From Dipetalonema caudispina (Eukaryota; Nematoda; Chromadorea; Rhabditida; Onchocercidae), in contig JABVXV010000214.1 of assembly GCA_013365325.1 (NCBI GenBank), positions 1-64,000 of the forward strand: DNA of 64,000 nucleotides. The letters run 5' to 3'. Every line of letters starts with the position of its first letter. The stretch's first letter is position 1. Below the pieces are notes generated by a model, which searched no databases, was not told the origin of the DNA, and saw only the letters and a program-made list of their open reading frames with translations. Positions 1 to 14,228 of this stretch are shown here, piece by piece. The position numbers and the translations under genes are program-made.

Positions 1-118
<118 letters not shown>

Positions 119-3100
119 GCGGCACAAACATTTGGAAATAACAAAAATAACAAAAAAGTATTGACTGAGAAAGAAAAATTCTAAAGGTGAAACAAAATTA
201 ATCTTATTGCGGGCTGTAAATTAGATCTATTAATTCAACGAATACATATATTAGTATAAAGAATGATAGCATAGGTAATAGAATATCAAAAAACAGAAAA
301 GACTGAAGTATCATTTGTGAAGCTAACAAATTGGCCATAAGATTTTTTTTTTTATCAATTAATTTATTAGCCAAAATATTGGTCTGTGAATGTGTTAATA
401 AAATGAGGAACTATTTTGGGACTCTTTCTGATAGGCATGGATGATAAAAAAGTTATAGGAAAAGGATAATCGAAGCAAAGTTTTCTCTTCAAATCATTAA
501 TTTATTGGATTGGTTGAGAATTTCGACGACTTAAATTATTTTTTCGAGATGAAACTGCTAAATTATCAATTATTCAATAATATTCAGATAATCGCTATAA
601 ATTTTCCATCTTCCAATGTTTCGCCAGCTTTTTTCTTTTTTTCTTCAGCCGTCTTTCAGTCAAATTGATTATTTAATAGATGAAAATTAGTCTAATCTTT
701 AAGGTCAAAAACAAAAAACTACCAATGACTTCTTTTGCAATTGCTAATATTCGATACTTTAACTTTTCAATCTTGAAATATTTCGATGATTCCTATGAAA
801 TACTCAAAAATTTATGTCTATTTTATCCTTTATTTCTGAATATCCAAAGATTAAGCAATAATATTTTAGGGTCTTATTGAATTTTTAAAAATGTTTTTAG
901 CCTTTCGAACTGTTTTCAATCTTTTTCTCAAAAAATATTTTTTTTTTTTAATTTTGGTTGGGGAAGTTTATTTTTTTTTCTTTTCTTACAATAGTAAGTT
1001 AAAATTTAAAATGCAACTGAGGAAATTTCATGAAAAAAATAATTTTCCATTTTATTTCTGCATAATTCATTAGATCTGAAATCAATTTATAATTTTTTTT
1101 TTTTTTTTTTTTGGTGCTTTGAAAATTAAAACTTCCTGAAAGATGCTGGCATAAATGATATTTCATCAATAGATGAATAAGAGAAAAAAAACGGGAAAAA
1201 ATCTCATAATTTTGTTTTTCAAGTATCTACACATAATAGAAAAGAGAACCCTGAATAATTTTGGTATGAATTGAATTGAATTGAATTGAATCGAATCGAA
1301 TGTAAATGATTTATTTACAACAGCTGTATCTTGCCAGGGAATAATAGCACATCATTATCCATTCATTTTCTTTCTTTTATTTTTTTTTTTTGTCTTTTTT
1401 TCTTTCAATTTGCTAAATGATACTTTTTGGAAATGAAACAAAAATAAATTCATGTATTTACTGTTAAACAAAAAATTTCAAAACAAACAATTTTTTCTGA
1501 AATTTTTTTCCTTTCATTATTTTCTTTTACTTTTTTTTCATTTTCTTTAAAAAATATTTTGAACATTACTTATTTCGTAATTCAAATAATTATTTTCAAT
1601 CAATAAAATAACATTTCAATGTTTAATTCATTTGATTATTTTGCAAATTTTTTGCAGCAACATTACAAAATTCATCATCAATCGTATACATTTATATCAG
1701 TACATTAATCAAACCATTTTTTTTTTTTTCATAATTTTAAAAAATTATCACAATGGTAGAGAACATTTTATTCAATGGTAAATTTTCATTCATTCAATAA
1801 TGAACTAAAAAAGGATGAATAAGTTAAGAAAAAAAAAAAAAAAAAAAATCAGGTCAAACTAAATCTATCGTATTCTTATCCATTATGTAATATTTTCTTT
1901 TCAATTTTTTTTTTTTCCTTTTTAAATTTACTCAAAAAAAAAAGAAAAAAAAGAAAAGAAAGACAATCTATAAGTTGAACATTGAAATTGTACGACTTTT
2001 TTTTTCTTAAGATGAAAATTTGTTGTAAGAAATTAGCCTTAATGGCATTTTCAATTGATCATTTTTGCATAATGCATAATAAACTAGTGGAAAAAATAAA
2101 TTGCATAAAAACCAATTTTATTCGAAATTGTTACTTTCGCTGTTTAAGAAGTAACCAAAAAAAAGAAATGTGAAAAAAGATTATGATTTTCAATAAAAAT
2201 ATACTAACTGTCATTTCCTTTTTTTTTTTTTTTATTTCATATAAATATTATTTATTTTTATATTCTACATGCGTAATAGTTGATTTGAAATGATTAAAAA
2301 GCTCACTTATAGTTGATAATTTAATTTACTTCTTTAACTGAAATATTTTAAAGGATGAGAGAGAAAGAGAAAGAGAAATGAGATGAATAAGAAAGAGAAA
2401 GAGAATCGAGAAGTTATGATATGAAGGATAGTGATAAAGGGAAAATATTTTGATTATAATAATAAAATGTTTAGCATTTTCGGCCCGAAAAAAAAGAGAA
2501 CAAATGATAAGAAAAAGCTATAAAATTCCTCTAATGAATAACTGTTAATAATTAGCTAATCATACAATAAAAATACGACAATAATAATAATAATAATAAT
2601 AGTAATATTGATAATCATTACGATTAAAGTTATAAATTAATCATTTTTTATTCCATTTTTCAAAATGAATCGTACATTCTTATATTTTTCAAGAAGTTAA
2701 GAAATATTCCTAAAGAAGATAATCGAATAAGTTCAAGAAATACTACAGAAGAATTTGTGGGAAATCAATTAATACACCCGGGAATATCATCAATCAATCA
2801 TAACTATTCCTAATTCTTTCAAGAACAGAATGATAACGATGTAGAAAAAGAAGAAGAATATTATCAAATTTGCATGTCACAATCATTTTCTTCTTGATTG
2901 CTACTTTTACGAATATGTTTTTTTTTTTTCGCTTTTTTTTGAAAAATTTAAAAAAAAATTTTGGTCTTTTTTTTTTTTTTTTTTTTGAAAAGTAAACCAA
3001 AATTTTTGATGTATTCAATTGATATAATTAAGCATTTTGTTGTTAAAAAGCAAAAAAAAGAGGAAAAAATATTCTTTTTGCTGCATAAAATCATAATTTT

Positions 3101-6100
3101 AACAAATTGATTGAAGCAAAAATGGTTTCAATTATCGATACAATAATATTTCTTATTTGGAGTAAGAAATATTTAAATATTAAAAAAAAAAGAAAAATGT
3201 TTATTGAAATTTCAAACAGACAATATAAATCCTTCATCTTCTTATCAATTTTAATCTTTAACTGTAAGCATAGGATTAGCTTAAATATAGTTAATAACTA
3301 AAAATCATAGCGATTATATTTGAATTTTTTGATTTAAATTTTAAACTTTCAAAATTATGAAATTCATTCCAACATTTTTTGCACAATTTTTTCCCTCTCC
3401 TTTATCACCATATTTCTTTCTCATTTCATCCTTCCATTTTTTTTCTATTCATTCATTCATTTCTTTATTGTATTGGAAATTGTTGTACTCATTTACTAAA
3501 TAATAGAATAATTGACTTTTGAAAGAATCATAAATCATAAATCATTGACGACAGTAATGCATCAATAGGTGGACACAAATATTGTCAAATAAAATACACA
3601 AAACCAATGACCCTTAATGGTATCGTTCCTATCAATCATTCAAATTACAAATACGATCAGGTGAATAATACTTACTTACTAAGAGTTTTTTCTTTGTTTT
3701 CTTTTTTTTTTTTTCACTTCTTGTCCATTCTTTTGATTCAAAAATTCTCAGTCTACACTTCATCTCTCAATCCTTCTCCCCGCTTTTCCCGCTCCCCCGC
3801 TGAGATATCTATTGTTTTCCATTGTTTATATGGAATAAAGGTTAAACATAACCAAATAATCGCTTATTCTATCATTATTTAGCAGCATATATGCCATACT
3901 TCACAATATGAATGATTATTATTGTTATGCAAATGCAATCAGAAATGTTTATCTCAAATTTGAGTTAAAATTTCATTTTATAAAATTATTCAAACTATTT
4001 GAATTCTTTTGATTTTTATTTTCTTTCTAATTTTCGCTTTTTTAATTAGCTAATATCTTTAAAATAGCATTAAAATTTAACAAGTAAAATTGACTAAAAT
4101 TATTACCATTAAATTTGTTTATATTTCTCCATTTATAAACATTACTTGCCTCCTATGTTAATAACATTCATTTACAATTTTTATGATTTTGAATAAATTT
4201 CATTCTGGAAAAAATTTGAAAAAAAAAATAGAAATTAAAATTTGTTAGAAATCCTAAAAATATATGATATTTTCTTCTTTTTCCTTTATCATAATGTATC
4301 AAATTGGATAACAAAGTAATAACTGTGATGAAGTTTTATCTTATTAAACCTTTCATCCATCATTTCATCTTCAGACTTTCTTTCATCCTATAATTATTCC
4401 TCAAATTAAAGTAATTTTACTCGATGACAAACATTTCATGATGGTATAGTTACAGTTTATTTTAAAATTTTAATAGTGCAAATTTACTTATAAATGTAAA
4501 ACACAGTTATTATATTCAGAATTATTATTTGAAATTCATTATATTTTTATCGTATTTTGATTATGCATAAAAAAAGAACGATTAAAATTACTGCATTTCC
4601 TGTTCAACATTTTTATGTACATGAAAGCTGATGCAATATTTTGCCATCAAATCAATTCTTTTGCTATTAATTTCTTTCTGCATGCAAAATTTTTGAAAAT
4701 TTTTGAAATTTTGGAATTCTTTGTTAAATCAAAATTTCTCCATAATAAAAATTTAACTTTAATTTGAATAATGCTAAATTCATTGAGAAGTGAAAAAAAA
4801 TTTTCTTCTTGATCACTTCAAACGATCAACTAAAAACATAATATTTTTCAAATTCAAAAGAGGAACAAAAATAAAAGAAGTAGAAAATTTTCATTTCATT
4901 TAAAAAAAAAAAAAAAATTTTGAACATATATAAAAATGAAATTTAGGAGCTTTTTACACAATTCTAACAAAAAAAAAAAAAAAAATTTTTTTCCATAATT
5001 ATTTCAATCAAAGAAGAAGTTCAGTGGGAAGAAAGGGTTGATAACAAAAGAAAGAAATGAGTCTCTCTCTTAACTTAACTTCTTCAATTTAATTTTGTAC
5101 TTCGTCTCTGTCTCCTTTAAGTAAGCTCCAAAAGGCGACAAATTCCGCCTCTTGTGATGCAAAATTTACACTTCCTCTTATTCCTTCTCCCTCATTTTGT
5201 CCCCAATCTAAACTCATATAACCCCAAAATGCTACAACATTGTTGTTTATTTCCTTCAATCATTCTTCTCTTTTCTTATTTAAGTCATTCATTCATTCAT
5301 TCTTTCATTTATTTCATTCATTCTATCCAATTCAATCCATTTTATTATTATTAAATCATATCATAATTAGTCTTTCTTTGTATATGAAATTGAAATTTTT
5401 AATGAGCAATTAATATTTAATCATCAACATGTATACATTGTAAATATATACATATATATCATTCTTTCTACATTACTTTTTTACTTGATAATATCTGATA
5501 TCTATAATTTGAATTCTTAAATTTCGAATTTTCGATGTAGTGAAAATTTATACGGTCATAATTTTGATTTTTATAATTGGGTATGTATTTTTTTACTTTA
5601 AAATATCTAATATCAGCTATAATTTTAATTCTTAAATTTTAAAAATATTGCAAAATTATATGATCATAATTCTGACAATTATAAATATGGCTTATATTAA
5701 AGATACAAATTGCTTTATCATTTGAAAGATATATGATTAAATGGATTATTTAAATATTGCAATCAATTAGTTTATTCTAAACGATTATGAATTATATATC
5801 ATTTGAATATTTTACTTCTTCATAATGTTTTTTTTAATCGATTTGACTGGTAGTAATATTACTTTTCTTAGTAACAATTCTAATCTTTTTAATTTCATTT
5901 TATTTCAACTTGCATGTATCACTTATCTTTCAACTCATATTGCTCACCGATTTCATTTGTTAACATTTTATACGTTCAATTTTGAAACTTTAAAATTTTC
6001 AAATACTGTAAAATTACAATTAATTAGCATAATGATGTAATACCACTTATCGAAATGTCACATAATGATGATGTTTTCTTCGTTTTCTTGATTATGATCG

Positions 6101-6640
6101 CTATCAATTGTTTTTTTTTTTTTTGTTTATTTTACCACGATAGGATTGTTTCATATTCTAATTAGCTAAAACTAATTAGCTAATAAACTTAATTCCACTA
6201 GTAAACTTTGGTAACTTTCCTATATATTCCTGCTCCTTATCACTACTAATATAAACTATACAATCTGAATGAAATAATGGAATTCATTTAAAAACACCGT
6301 AAACTTATTTACGTTTTAACTTTTAAATATTTTTTTTTCTAAATTTTTCTCGATGTATTTGGTTTATGGATTACTATAATTTCTTGCCTTTTGATCGAGC
6401 TAACATAAATTCAACATCAGGGAAACATCATCAAGATCGATAATGGAATGTCGCATAAAAATTAGCAAAGTGAATGAAGAATTCTTGATGGATATATTTC
6501 CAATTAATCTAAATTTGAAACTAATTATTCGAAATTGTGATTCATTAATAAGGCATATCAAAAGTACTGATCAATTGTATCAAATGAGAAATCTATACAA
6601 TGGTTGATCATGTAGATTCATAAAAAATTGGTAGCATTTG
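119..6640. other. AT-rich non-coding desert, left part
   Basis: No supportable gene in either strand. The stretch is a mosaic of A or T runs of 10-20 bases, short AAT/ATT patches (2578-2600) and GAATT pentamer repeats (1266-1301). Open frames here are short, Phe/Lys/Ile-rich and driven by homopolymers. One notable element is a 12-bp direct repeat with homeodomain-type cores at 6158-6183, listed separately. Confidence 0.8.
6158..6183. promoter_or_regulatory. paired TAATTA sites in a 12-bp direct repeat
   Basis: CTAATTAGCTAA occurs twice (6158-6169 and 6172-6183), separated by AA. Each copy holds the palindrome CTAATTAG, which matches the TAATTA core bound by many homeodomain proteins. A regulatory role is inference; in such AT-rich DNA the core alone is common, but a tandem 12-mer is less so. 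Confidence 0.3.
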
Positions 6641-7300
6641 ATTACGTTAAAATAGTAAATAGAATTTTAGCATAATGAAAATGCTTACGTGAAAATAACG
6701 TACGCCATCTTTGGACAATGTATTCCTTTGGTGAATTTCTTTGTAATTGGAATAGGATTGGATGATTTTGAATAGGATGAATGATAAATAAAAAGAAATG
6801 GTAATTCTCTGTCTTATTCTTAACCTTTCTTGACCTTATTTTAGTTAAATGAGAAATAAAAAAAAAAAAACCGATAAAAGCGCCGGATACGGTCATAGGT
6901 TAGCAGTGTGATGATTGGGTGTGGCCTGTTGATTGAGTAGGCATGTTGATGGTGAATTTACGATAGACCCCACCCTATTCATCCTAACAGGACGAATTGT
7001 TATGCCTACTTTTCACTCAACCTATCCGCCTCTCTTTCATCCGTTTTTGTTATTGTCAGCCGGAGTAGGAGGAGGGAATAAACCGGATAGCTCAAAAGGA
7101 GGGACAAAGCCAAATGATTTCATTCCTCCTCCCTCATTTGGGCGTGTCTCCCAAATATATTCTACCTCATTCACACCGTTTACTGCTCACTTTATGTCAT
7201 CCACTCATACTTTTTGCCGTTTTTAGCATTTTTATATTGATGAGGGTATCGGGATAGTTTCCGGTTTTGGATAACTGTCCGGAATGGTTTATATTAAGAT
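6640..7300. other. non-repetitive, GC-richer island
   Basis: This stretch differs from its surroundings: apart from one A run at 6859-6870 it lacks long homopolymers and contains many C/G-containing words such as GGGTGTGGCC (6917-6926) and GGGCGTGTCTCCC (7140-7152), both resembling GT/CACCC boxes of KLF/SP-type factors. A + strand open frame (about 6933-7226, 97 codons, no ATG at its upstream end) shows no domain I recognise. It may be a cis-regulatory module, an unrecognised exon or a decayed insertion; I cannot decide from sequence alone. Confidence 0.35.
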
Positions 7301-8128
7301 AGTACTGCAATGTGATTCATTAATGCATATTTCTCATTCTATGTAAGCTGAGATATTGTATACGATGCATTTTAAATAATACAGTCGGATTAATGATTAT
7401 CATATCAATAATTCCTTTTGAGGAAAAACGATTTCGGAATTTAAGTGCTAACGGCAACCAATCGAATTCGGATATTATAATATATCTGAATTTCGATCTT
7501 TTCCACTAAAACATTTATCTGAAAAAGTTTCATTTAATAAAATGATAATTCCCGTAATCTCAAAATTTGATGAATTCAAATTTTCGTCCATTATATTTAT
7601 TTGATTCTAACCCATTTCACATTTTCAAGTATCAAATATTATTTGTCAACAAGGATCGTTGACAAGTGGTTTCTTTGCAAACATTTCTCTTTTCCATTAC
7701 TTTTTTTTTCCCCTCTCTTCTTTTTCTCTCACTCTTTGTAATTACCCTTCTATCTTTCTCTCTTCTAATTTATATAATCATTTCATCAATGGTACCAATA
7801 AAAAAAAAAAAAAGAAAAAAAAAAAAAAAAAAAAAAAAAAAAACGAACCAATCAACCACCAATATTTCGTTTTGTATTCGTCTGTTTCATCATTGTTTGT
7901 TTTCGGTTAGGTTTGATTGAATTTGTTTTTTTCTTTTTTTTTTTTTATTTGTACCTCAAAAAGTACAATCCTTGAAAAGAGAAGAGAAGAGAAGGGGAAA
8001 AGAATAAAAGGAAAGGTATTACTACTCATTTGACAATGGTATGAAATTTTTTTTTTTTTTTTTGTTGAAAAATGTCTCGTTGAATTTTTATTATGAACAA
8101 AGGAAGAAAATTTAAGTATTATAGAAGA

Positions 8129-8183
8129 GAGGGAGAAGGAGAGAGAGAGAGGGAGAGGGAGAGAAAGAGAGAGAGACAGAGAG
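8129..8183. repeat. (GA)n microsatellite
   Basis: Purine tract of GA repeats with GGA and AAAG interruptions; a CT-rich tract of opposite polarity follows at about 8398-8446. Confidence 0.9.
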
Positions 8184-8397
8184 AAAGGGAAAATGATGAC
8201 AAAGAGAAAATTTTTTAAGGATTCAATGATAACCTGTTGTTATATTCTTTCTTTTGTTCACACTTTTTTTTTTTTTTTTATTCTTTTCTTTTTTTTTTTT
8301 TTTTTTTTCTTTCATTCTTTGAATTTAACATAAAAGCCGGTTTCATCACTTATGAATTTATTTCATTTTCATAATTTCAACTATTCTCTCTATGTAT

Positions 8398-8446
8398 GTC
8401 TCTCTCCCTCTCTCTCCTTCCCTCTCTCTCTCTCTCTCTCTCTCTG
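8398..8446. repeat. (CT)n microsatellite
   Basis: Pyrimidine tract of CT repeats ending in an uninterrupted run. The intervening 8267-8310 region is two long T runs. The GA and CT tracts could pair with each other in a transcript. Confidence 0.9.
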
Positions 8447-9122
8447 TATCCCTTCCTATTATTCTTCTTATGTTTTTCTCTCATCAATTATTACGTATTG
8501 TATCATTTCTTCACTTTTATTTACATCCTTACCATCATCATATTTACTTAGTAAAAAGTTCACATTGATACTATTTTTATTATCTGTGCAAAAAAAAATT
8601 TTTTTTTTTTTTTTGCTTTTTTCGTTCATTCTTTTCGTCTTTTTCTCTTCATTTTTGTTTGACCATTATTAATGTACAAGTAATAGTAATTAATTAATTA
8701 GTAACAATTATTATATGTAAAATAATGCATAACATATTGATTATTATTGATAAGATTACTAAAAGGATGTTTAATTTGAAATAGAATGATTTAATCAATA
8801 TAATCATTTAAAGTTCAAGTTTATATAACAATACATTTAAATGTTTTGGAAAAATTTGTAAGATAACAAAATGATAATTGTTATTATTTGTTTCTTTTTT
8901 TTTTCTTTAAATTTCATAAATTTAAATAATTAATCATTTTAAATTCCAAATCTATCATTTCAATTCCCATTATTCATTCATTAGATTCAATTCATTACTT
9001 TTTCTATTCGAATTTATTTTATTGTTATATGAATACATACACATATATAGAAATATATATATATATATGTCTTTTTAATTACATTCATTTTATAAATACC
9101 ACAATATTGCTTTTTCCATTTC

Positions 9123-9173
9123 TTCCTCCTTTTCCTCCTCCTCCTCCTCCTCCTCCTCCTCCTCCTCCTCCTC
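9123..9173. repeat. (CCT)n microsatellite
   Basis: Pure CCT trinucleotide array, followed by CATCCTT variants. It produces apparent poly-Pro and poly-Arg open frames on opposite strands; neither has a recognisable gene context. Confidence 0.92.
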
Positions 9174-9400
9174 ATCCTTCTCATCCTTCTCCACCTTATC
9201 GTCGTATTCCTCTTTGCTACTACTCTCCCGCTTCCTCCATCATTCAGGATCATTAACTGCGATAATAGATAATGTATTCAATCATCACCGATCTTTTAAA
9301 TGTATGTCTTACTTGAACGGAAATTATACCCCCCTCTTGTCCTATTATGATATAATCATTTGGTTGTTCAACATTAATAGCACATTATCATTTTGATTAA

Positions 9401-9433
<33 letters not shown>

Positions 9434-10116
9434 CATTATTACTATTACTAGTATCATCATTATTACTGTCTAACTACTAGCATTATCTACTAACACTATT
9501 ACTATTAATAGCATTACTATTGTTAAAACTACTAAATATTATTATTAGTATCACGAAACTTTGCATGATCATCTGATAAATGATAATTGTTATCAATCAC
9601 AAATCTGTCCTATCATTTGTTGATTAATTAATTAATTGAGCATTCAACATGATGTCATTATTTACGTAGTTATTTAGCAGTATATATAAATATATTTATG
9701 ATGCTAATCATTTATTCACTATCATTTGATATTATCATTAAATGATTTTAAACTAATCATACCATCCTTACTTAATTGTTACAATGACATAAATCTATCT
9801 GTTTTTGCTAGAAAATGAACAAAAGAAAAATATTTTTGTATTAATTGTTACATAGAAATATTTGTTATTAATTCCTATCATTAATTAATTCGTCATTTAT
9901 TTGAACAGAAATTGTTAATGTGCATGATTTATTTGTATATGAATGTGCATAGGTGTGACAAAATTATGACAAAAATGAAGTCAACTTTTGTTCATTTTAT
10001 TTTATTGAAATAATTTTCAAAATAAAACCCTAAAATTGAATTAAGCTAAACAATACATTTAAAAGATTAGGATAGAATGAGAGCTAAAGAAAAAAAAAAA
10101 AAAAAAAAAAAAAAAA

Positions 10117-10151
10117 CCCGCTCTCTTATCGCGGAGAGGCGGGCATAAGAG
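10117..10151. other. GC-rich hairpin with two competing stems
   Basis: Immediately after a 27-base A run, CCCGCTCTC (10117-10125) can pair with GAGAGGCGGG (10134-10143) with one bulge. CTCTTAT (10123-10129) can alternatively pair with ATAAGAG (10145-10151). The GC content is exceptional for the neighbourhood. Function unknown. Confidence 0.4.
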
Positions 10152-11496
10152 AAATTGGAGAAAAAAAAAAAAAGTATGCTATGCTGTGAAATATGTTATA
10201 CCTTTGAAGCTTCTCCTTTTTTTTTTTCATTGCTTTAAGAACCGTAAAAGAAAAAAAGAAAAAGAAAAAAGAGAAGAGAAAAAGTCTTTATTTTCTTCCC
10301 TTTTTTGTTTCCCCTCTCTCTCTCTCTCTCTCTCTCCCTCTCCCTCCCCCTTTCTCTCCCTTTTTTTTTTTTTTTTTTTGTCTTTTTTCTTTTGTCACAC
10401 CTTATTGAAATGCAAATTAACGAAACATTACGCTCCATTTTCAACAAATACACATCCTCCATTCTATCATCATCATCATCATCATCTATTCTTACTACTA
10501 TTAATTTCACCTCTTTATCCTCTTCTCTCTTCTTTTTTTCATCATTTCCTCTTTACTTTATTTAATTCTTTTCTCTATCCATTATATTAATATTATTACT
10601 ATTATAATTATTATTATCATCATTATTATTATTATTACTAATTTTACTAATACATTTATTAGAATTATTGTTATTGCTTTATTATTGATAATTATCATAT
10701 TATTAATTTCTCTTTTCTTTTGTAACAAATATTAATAATTAAAATGTTGTAATGTATTTGTAAACAATAAATAATAATCCATAAAATGTAAAATGACAAC
10801 AGATTATTATTGTGATTGAAAGAATGAATGGAAATGATTGGATGATATTTGATTTGAAAATGAAATGATCAGAAGTGGTTAATTGTATTTTGATCTATTT
10901 GATGAATATCATCGTATTTTCTGAATAATGATAAAGTAATGTAAACTATCATTATTGCATTTATTAAGCTATATGTATGTTTTACCGTACTTTTTTGCAT
11001 GTTTTCTTCTTCCACACTATTTTATCACTTTTAGGTGATAAGATTGAATTTCTTTTTGATACATAAAGTTCATTTGAACTTATGATAAATAAATATGATA
11101 AAGAGATTACTGTTCAAATTCAAATGATTGAAATTGTACTGAAAAAAAAAAAAAAAAAAAATTCTATACTTTTGAATTTATTATGATATTGTTGGATTAC
11201 AGAGAAGAAAAATAACTAAAATAACTGATAAGAATTTTTTTAACTTTTATAAATCATATCAAATTTTTGTTGTATTTGTAATATTATCGAATTGATCAAA
11301 TTCATTAATTATTCTCCTTTTATTTTCTTATCTTTTCATCATTAAAAAATATACACACAAAAAAAAAAAAAACTGATCAATTTTTTAAGTAAATCAATTC
11401 ATTTGGATGTAATGAGATGAGATGAAATATTAATATATTAAATATGCAATTAATATGTATTAAATGTCATCAAATATTTATTAATTCACATAAATG

Positions 11497-11532
<36 letters not shown>

Positions 11533-11621
11533 TCCCCTTTTCTCTCTTCTTCATATTATTGTCATTTCATTGCATAATTGACACGACGACATCATTTTAA
11601 TACAAATCTTTTTCCTTTTTT

Positions 11622-11657
<36 letters not shown>

Positions 11658-12912
11658 CGATCAGATACAGTAATCAATTGACATTCAGAAATAACTTTTA
11701 CAACAAAGAGGAAAAAAAAAGAAAAGGTAAGATGGGGACAGATGACGAATTGAAGAAGTTGATGACGATTCCTTCCCTCTTAACCATTTATATTGTATAC
11801 ATACATATGTGTCTGTCTATGTCTGTCCTTAGGTGTGTGTGTGTGTGTGTGTATTTCTTTTCTTCCAAATTTTTTAGTTGAAAAATAGTTATTGCATATA
11901 TATCACATTTAAAAACCCGAAAACATTCCATTTCTAGTTGGTTGAATTGAATTGAATTGGATTGAATTGAATTGAATTGAATTGAATGAATGGTTATATT
12001 AGCTGATTTTAAAAAGAAATACTTTTTTTTTTTTTTTTTTGAAAAAAATACTATGATCCTTTTTTGTTATTCGTTTTTCCTCTTCCTGTTATCATTTTGA
12101 AGCATTTTTATCAATTTTAGTGTTTAAGGCGGAAATGATAATGTAAAGAAATTATAAAAAAATTTGAATATTTATGTTAGTAATACTTTAAAAATTTTTG
12201 TCATCTATTAGTTACGATATTATGATAATCAATGGAATTATTTATACAACACCCGATCGGTTTTTTTTTAATCCCGAGAAATTTTTGATCAATTTTTCTT
12301 TGTTTTTCTTCCTCACCTCAAATAATAATATTTTCTTAGTTTTTTTTTTTTTTTATTAAATAAATCAACAATGTTATAATGTTGAATATATGTATTTCCA
12401 ATTTTATTCATTTCCTTTTCTAACTGTTCAATTCTTTTTTTTTTTTCTCTCTTTCTTCTTTTTTCATTCTTTTCCTCTATTCACTTCCTCAATTTCCTCC
12501 TTATTTGATAATATGTTATTAATTTCCTAAGATTGGAAAATGATGGGAAGATATGAGAGAGAGAGAGAGAAAGAGAGAAAGGGAAAGAGGGAAAGAGAAA
12601 CAAAAATAATAAGGAATGTTTCATTGGTGAACAATAAGAGAGAATCATTTGATGATGAATGGAAGAAATAGTTATCATTTCTTTTTCTATTTTTGCAATT
12701 CATAAAATTGAAAAATGGGAAAGATTTAAAAAAAAAAAAAAAAAAAAAGAGAAAAGATATTGAGATACTGATTGGTAGTAATGTTGAAGAAGGATGGATA
12801 AATAGTTCAGATAGATAGGTAAGTAGTTAGATGAATAGGTAGTACATAGGTAAGATAGGTAGGAATGCTTCGCTTCATTACACATCCCCAATTTCAATTC
12901 ATTCAAACTTAT

Positions 12913-12966
12913 GACACACACACACATATATACATACACACACACACACACACACACACAGACACA
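12913..12966. repeat. (CA)n microsatellite
   Basis: CA dinucleotide array with TATA/TACA interruptions. Reverse-strand translation gives a meaningless Cys/Val repeat. Confidence 0.92.
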
Positions 12967-13910
12967 TACCAATAACATACAATTCATTTCTCAAATAAAT
13001 AAAACACTCATCATTTTTCCTCAATTTTGATTAGTTATATGATTGGTTTTGATGATGATGATGAATGGGTTAAAAAGGGTTAGATGAAGAAATGATACTA
13101 ATTCTATTTGTCAATCTTATTATCATTGATAAGATTTTTTTTTTTTGAAAAAATAATCTGAGAGAAATTAAAAATAACATTTTAATTACTTTCTTTTTCT
13201 TCTCTTTATATGTTTTTTTTTTTTTTTTTTTTTTTTTTATTTTGTATTCTATTTCTTTCTCATTCAATTTGTTTAATTTATCCTAAAATTGCTAATCTTT
13301 AATGATTTTATTGTTATCGTTACCTATCGTAAAGTTTCATTTGTTAAAGAAAAATTCTTTCGTTTACCTAAAATTATTTCTCATCTCTCATTCAATTTTC
13401 ATTGTACTGTATTACTTTATAAATTATTTAGTAATAAAATCTTGAAATTTTAAATTAAAATAATATTTAAATAGTAATTGAAACAACATTGGAAATAATT
13501 AAAATATAAAATTGATAAAGAAATAAATTATTTACTGATGTATAAGATTTATTTATTTCTTACAATTATATATTTTTGAAAATATTTTATAAAATTAATG
13601 AAATAATTAATATATTGAGATTTGAAAAAAAGAAAAAAAAAAATCTCTTAATTCTTTCATTCTATCTAATAATTAATTAATCAATCATACAATATTTCAT
13701 TAACATTATTGACATGGTCATTCAATTGGCTATTTATTCCATCTATTATTAACAATTATCATTTTGGTATCATACATTTTTTCTCACATCTATAATATTA
13801 TGTGGTTAATGCAAGTTCCTATAAGTGTTCCCATTATATTCGTTGAATTTCTTTCATTGTCACTGTCATTGTCATTTGGTAACCATTGTATATTTTATAA
13901 GTCTTCTTTA

Positions 13911-13988
13911 CCATCATCATCATTATTATCATCACCATCATCATCATCATTATCATCATCATCATCATTATTATCATCATCATCATCA

Positions 13989-14069
<81 letters not shown>
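13911..14069. repeat. compound (CAT)n-(TTA)n microsatellite
   Basis: About 160 bases of CAT/TTA repeats, ending in a nearly pure TTA array. It lies under 1 kb upstream of the Sox start codon. Six-frame translation gives poly-Leu, poly-Tyr/His or poly-Ile/Met, so the open frames here are not genes. Confidence 0.95.
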
Positions 14070-14073
<4 letters not shown>

Positions 14074-14164
14074 CATATGATCATCAACTATTAACTGATC
14101 GAATCCATTAAACTATATAGATCGTGGTACTTTATTGTCACAATATTTTAATTTTGTTTCTATG

Positions 14165-14228
14165 CATGTATGTATGTATGTGTGTGTGTGTGTGTATGTA
14201 TGTGTGTGTGTGTTTATTTGTTTATTTG
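14165..14228. repeat. TG/TGTA microsatellite
   Basis: TGTA, then TG, then TTTG repeats; a short ATT array follows at 14273-14300. All lie within 700 bases of the Sox start codon. Confidence 0.9.

Noticed and set aside
10186..10590. 134-codon + strand open frame, the longest in the window
   Set aside because: It is built from poly-T, CT and CAT tracts; the Phe/Ser/Leu/His runs follow the repeats and the opposite strand is equally open.
13764..14111. Open frames of 80-115 codons on both strands (poly-Leu, poly-Tyr/His, poly-Ile/Met)
   Set aside because: They are translations of the CAT/TTA microsatellite in different frames, with no domain or splice context.
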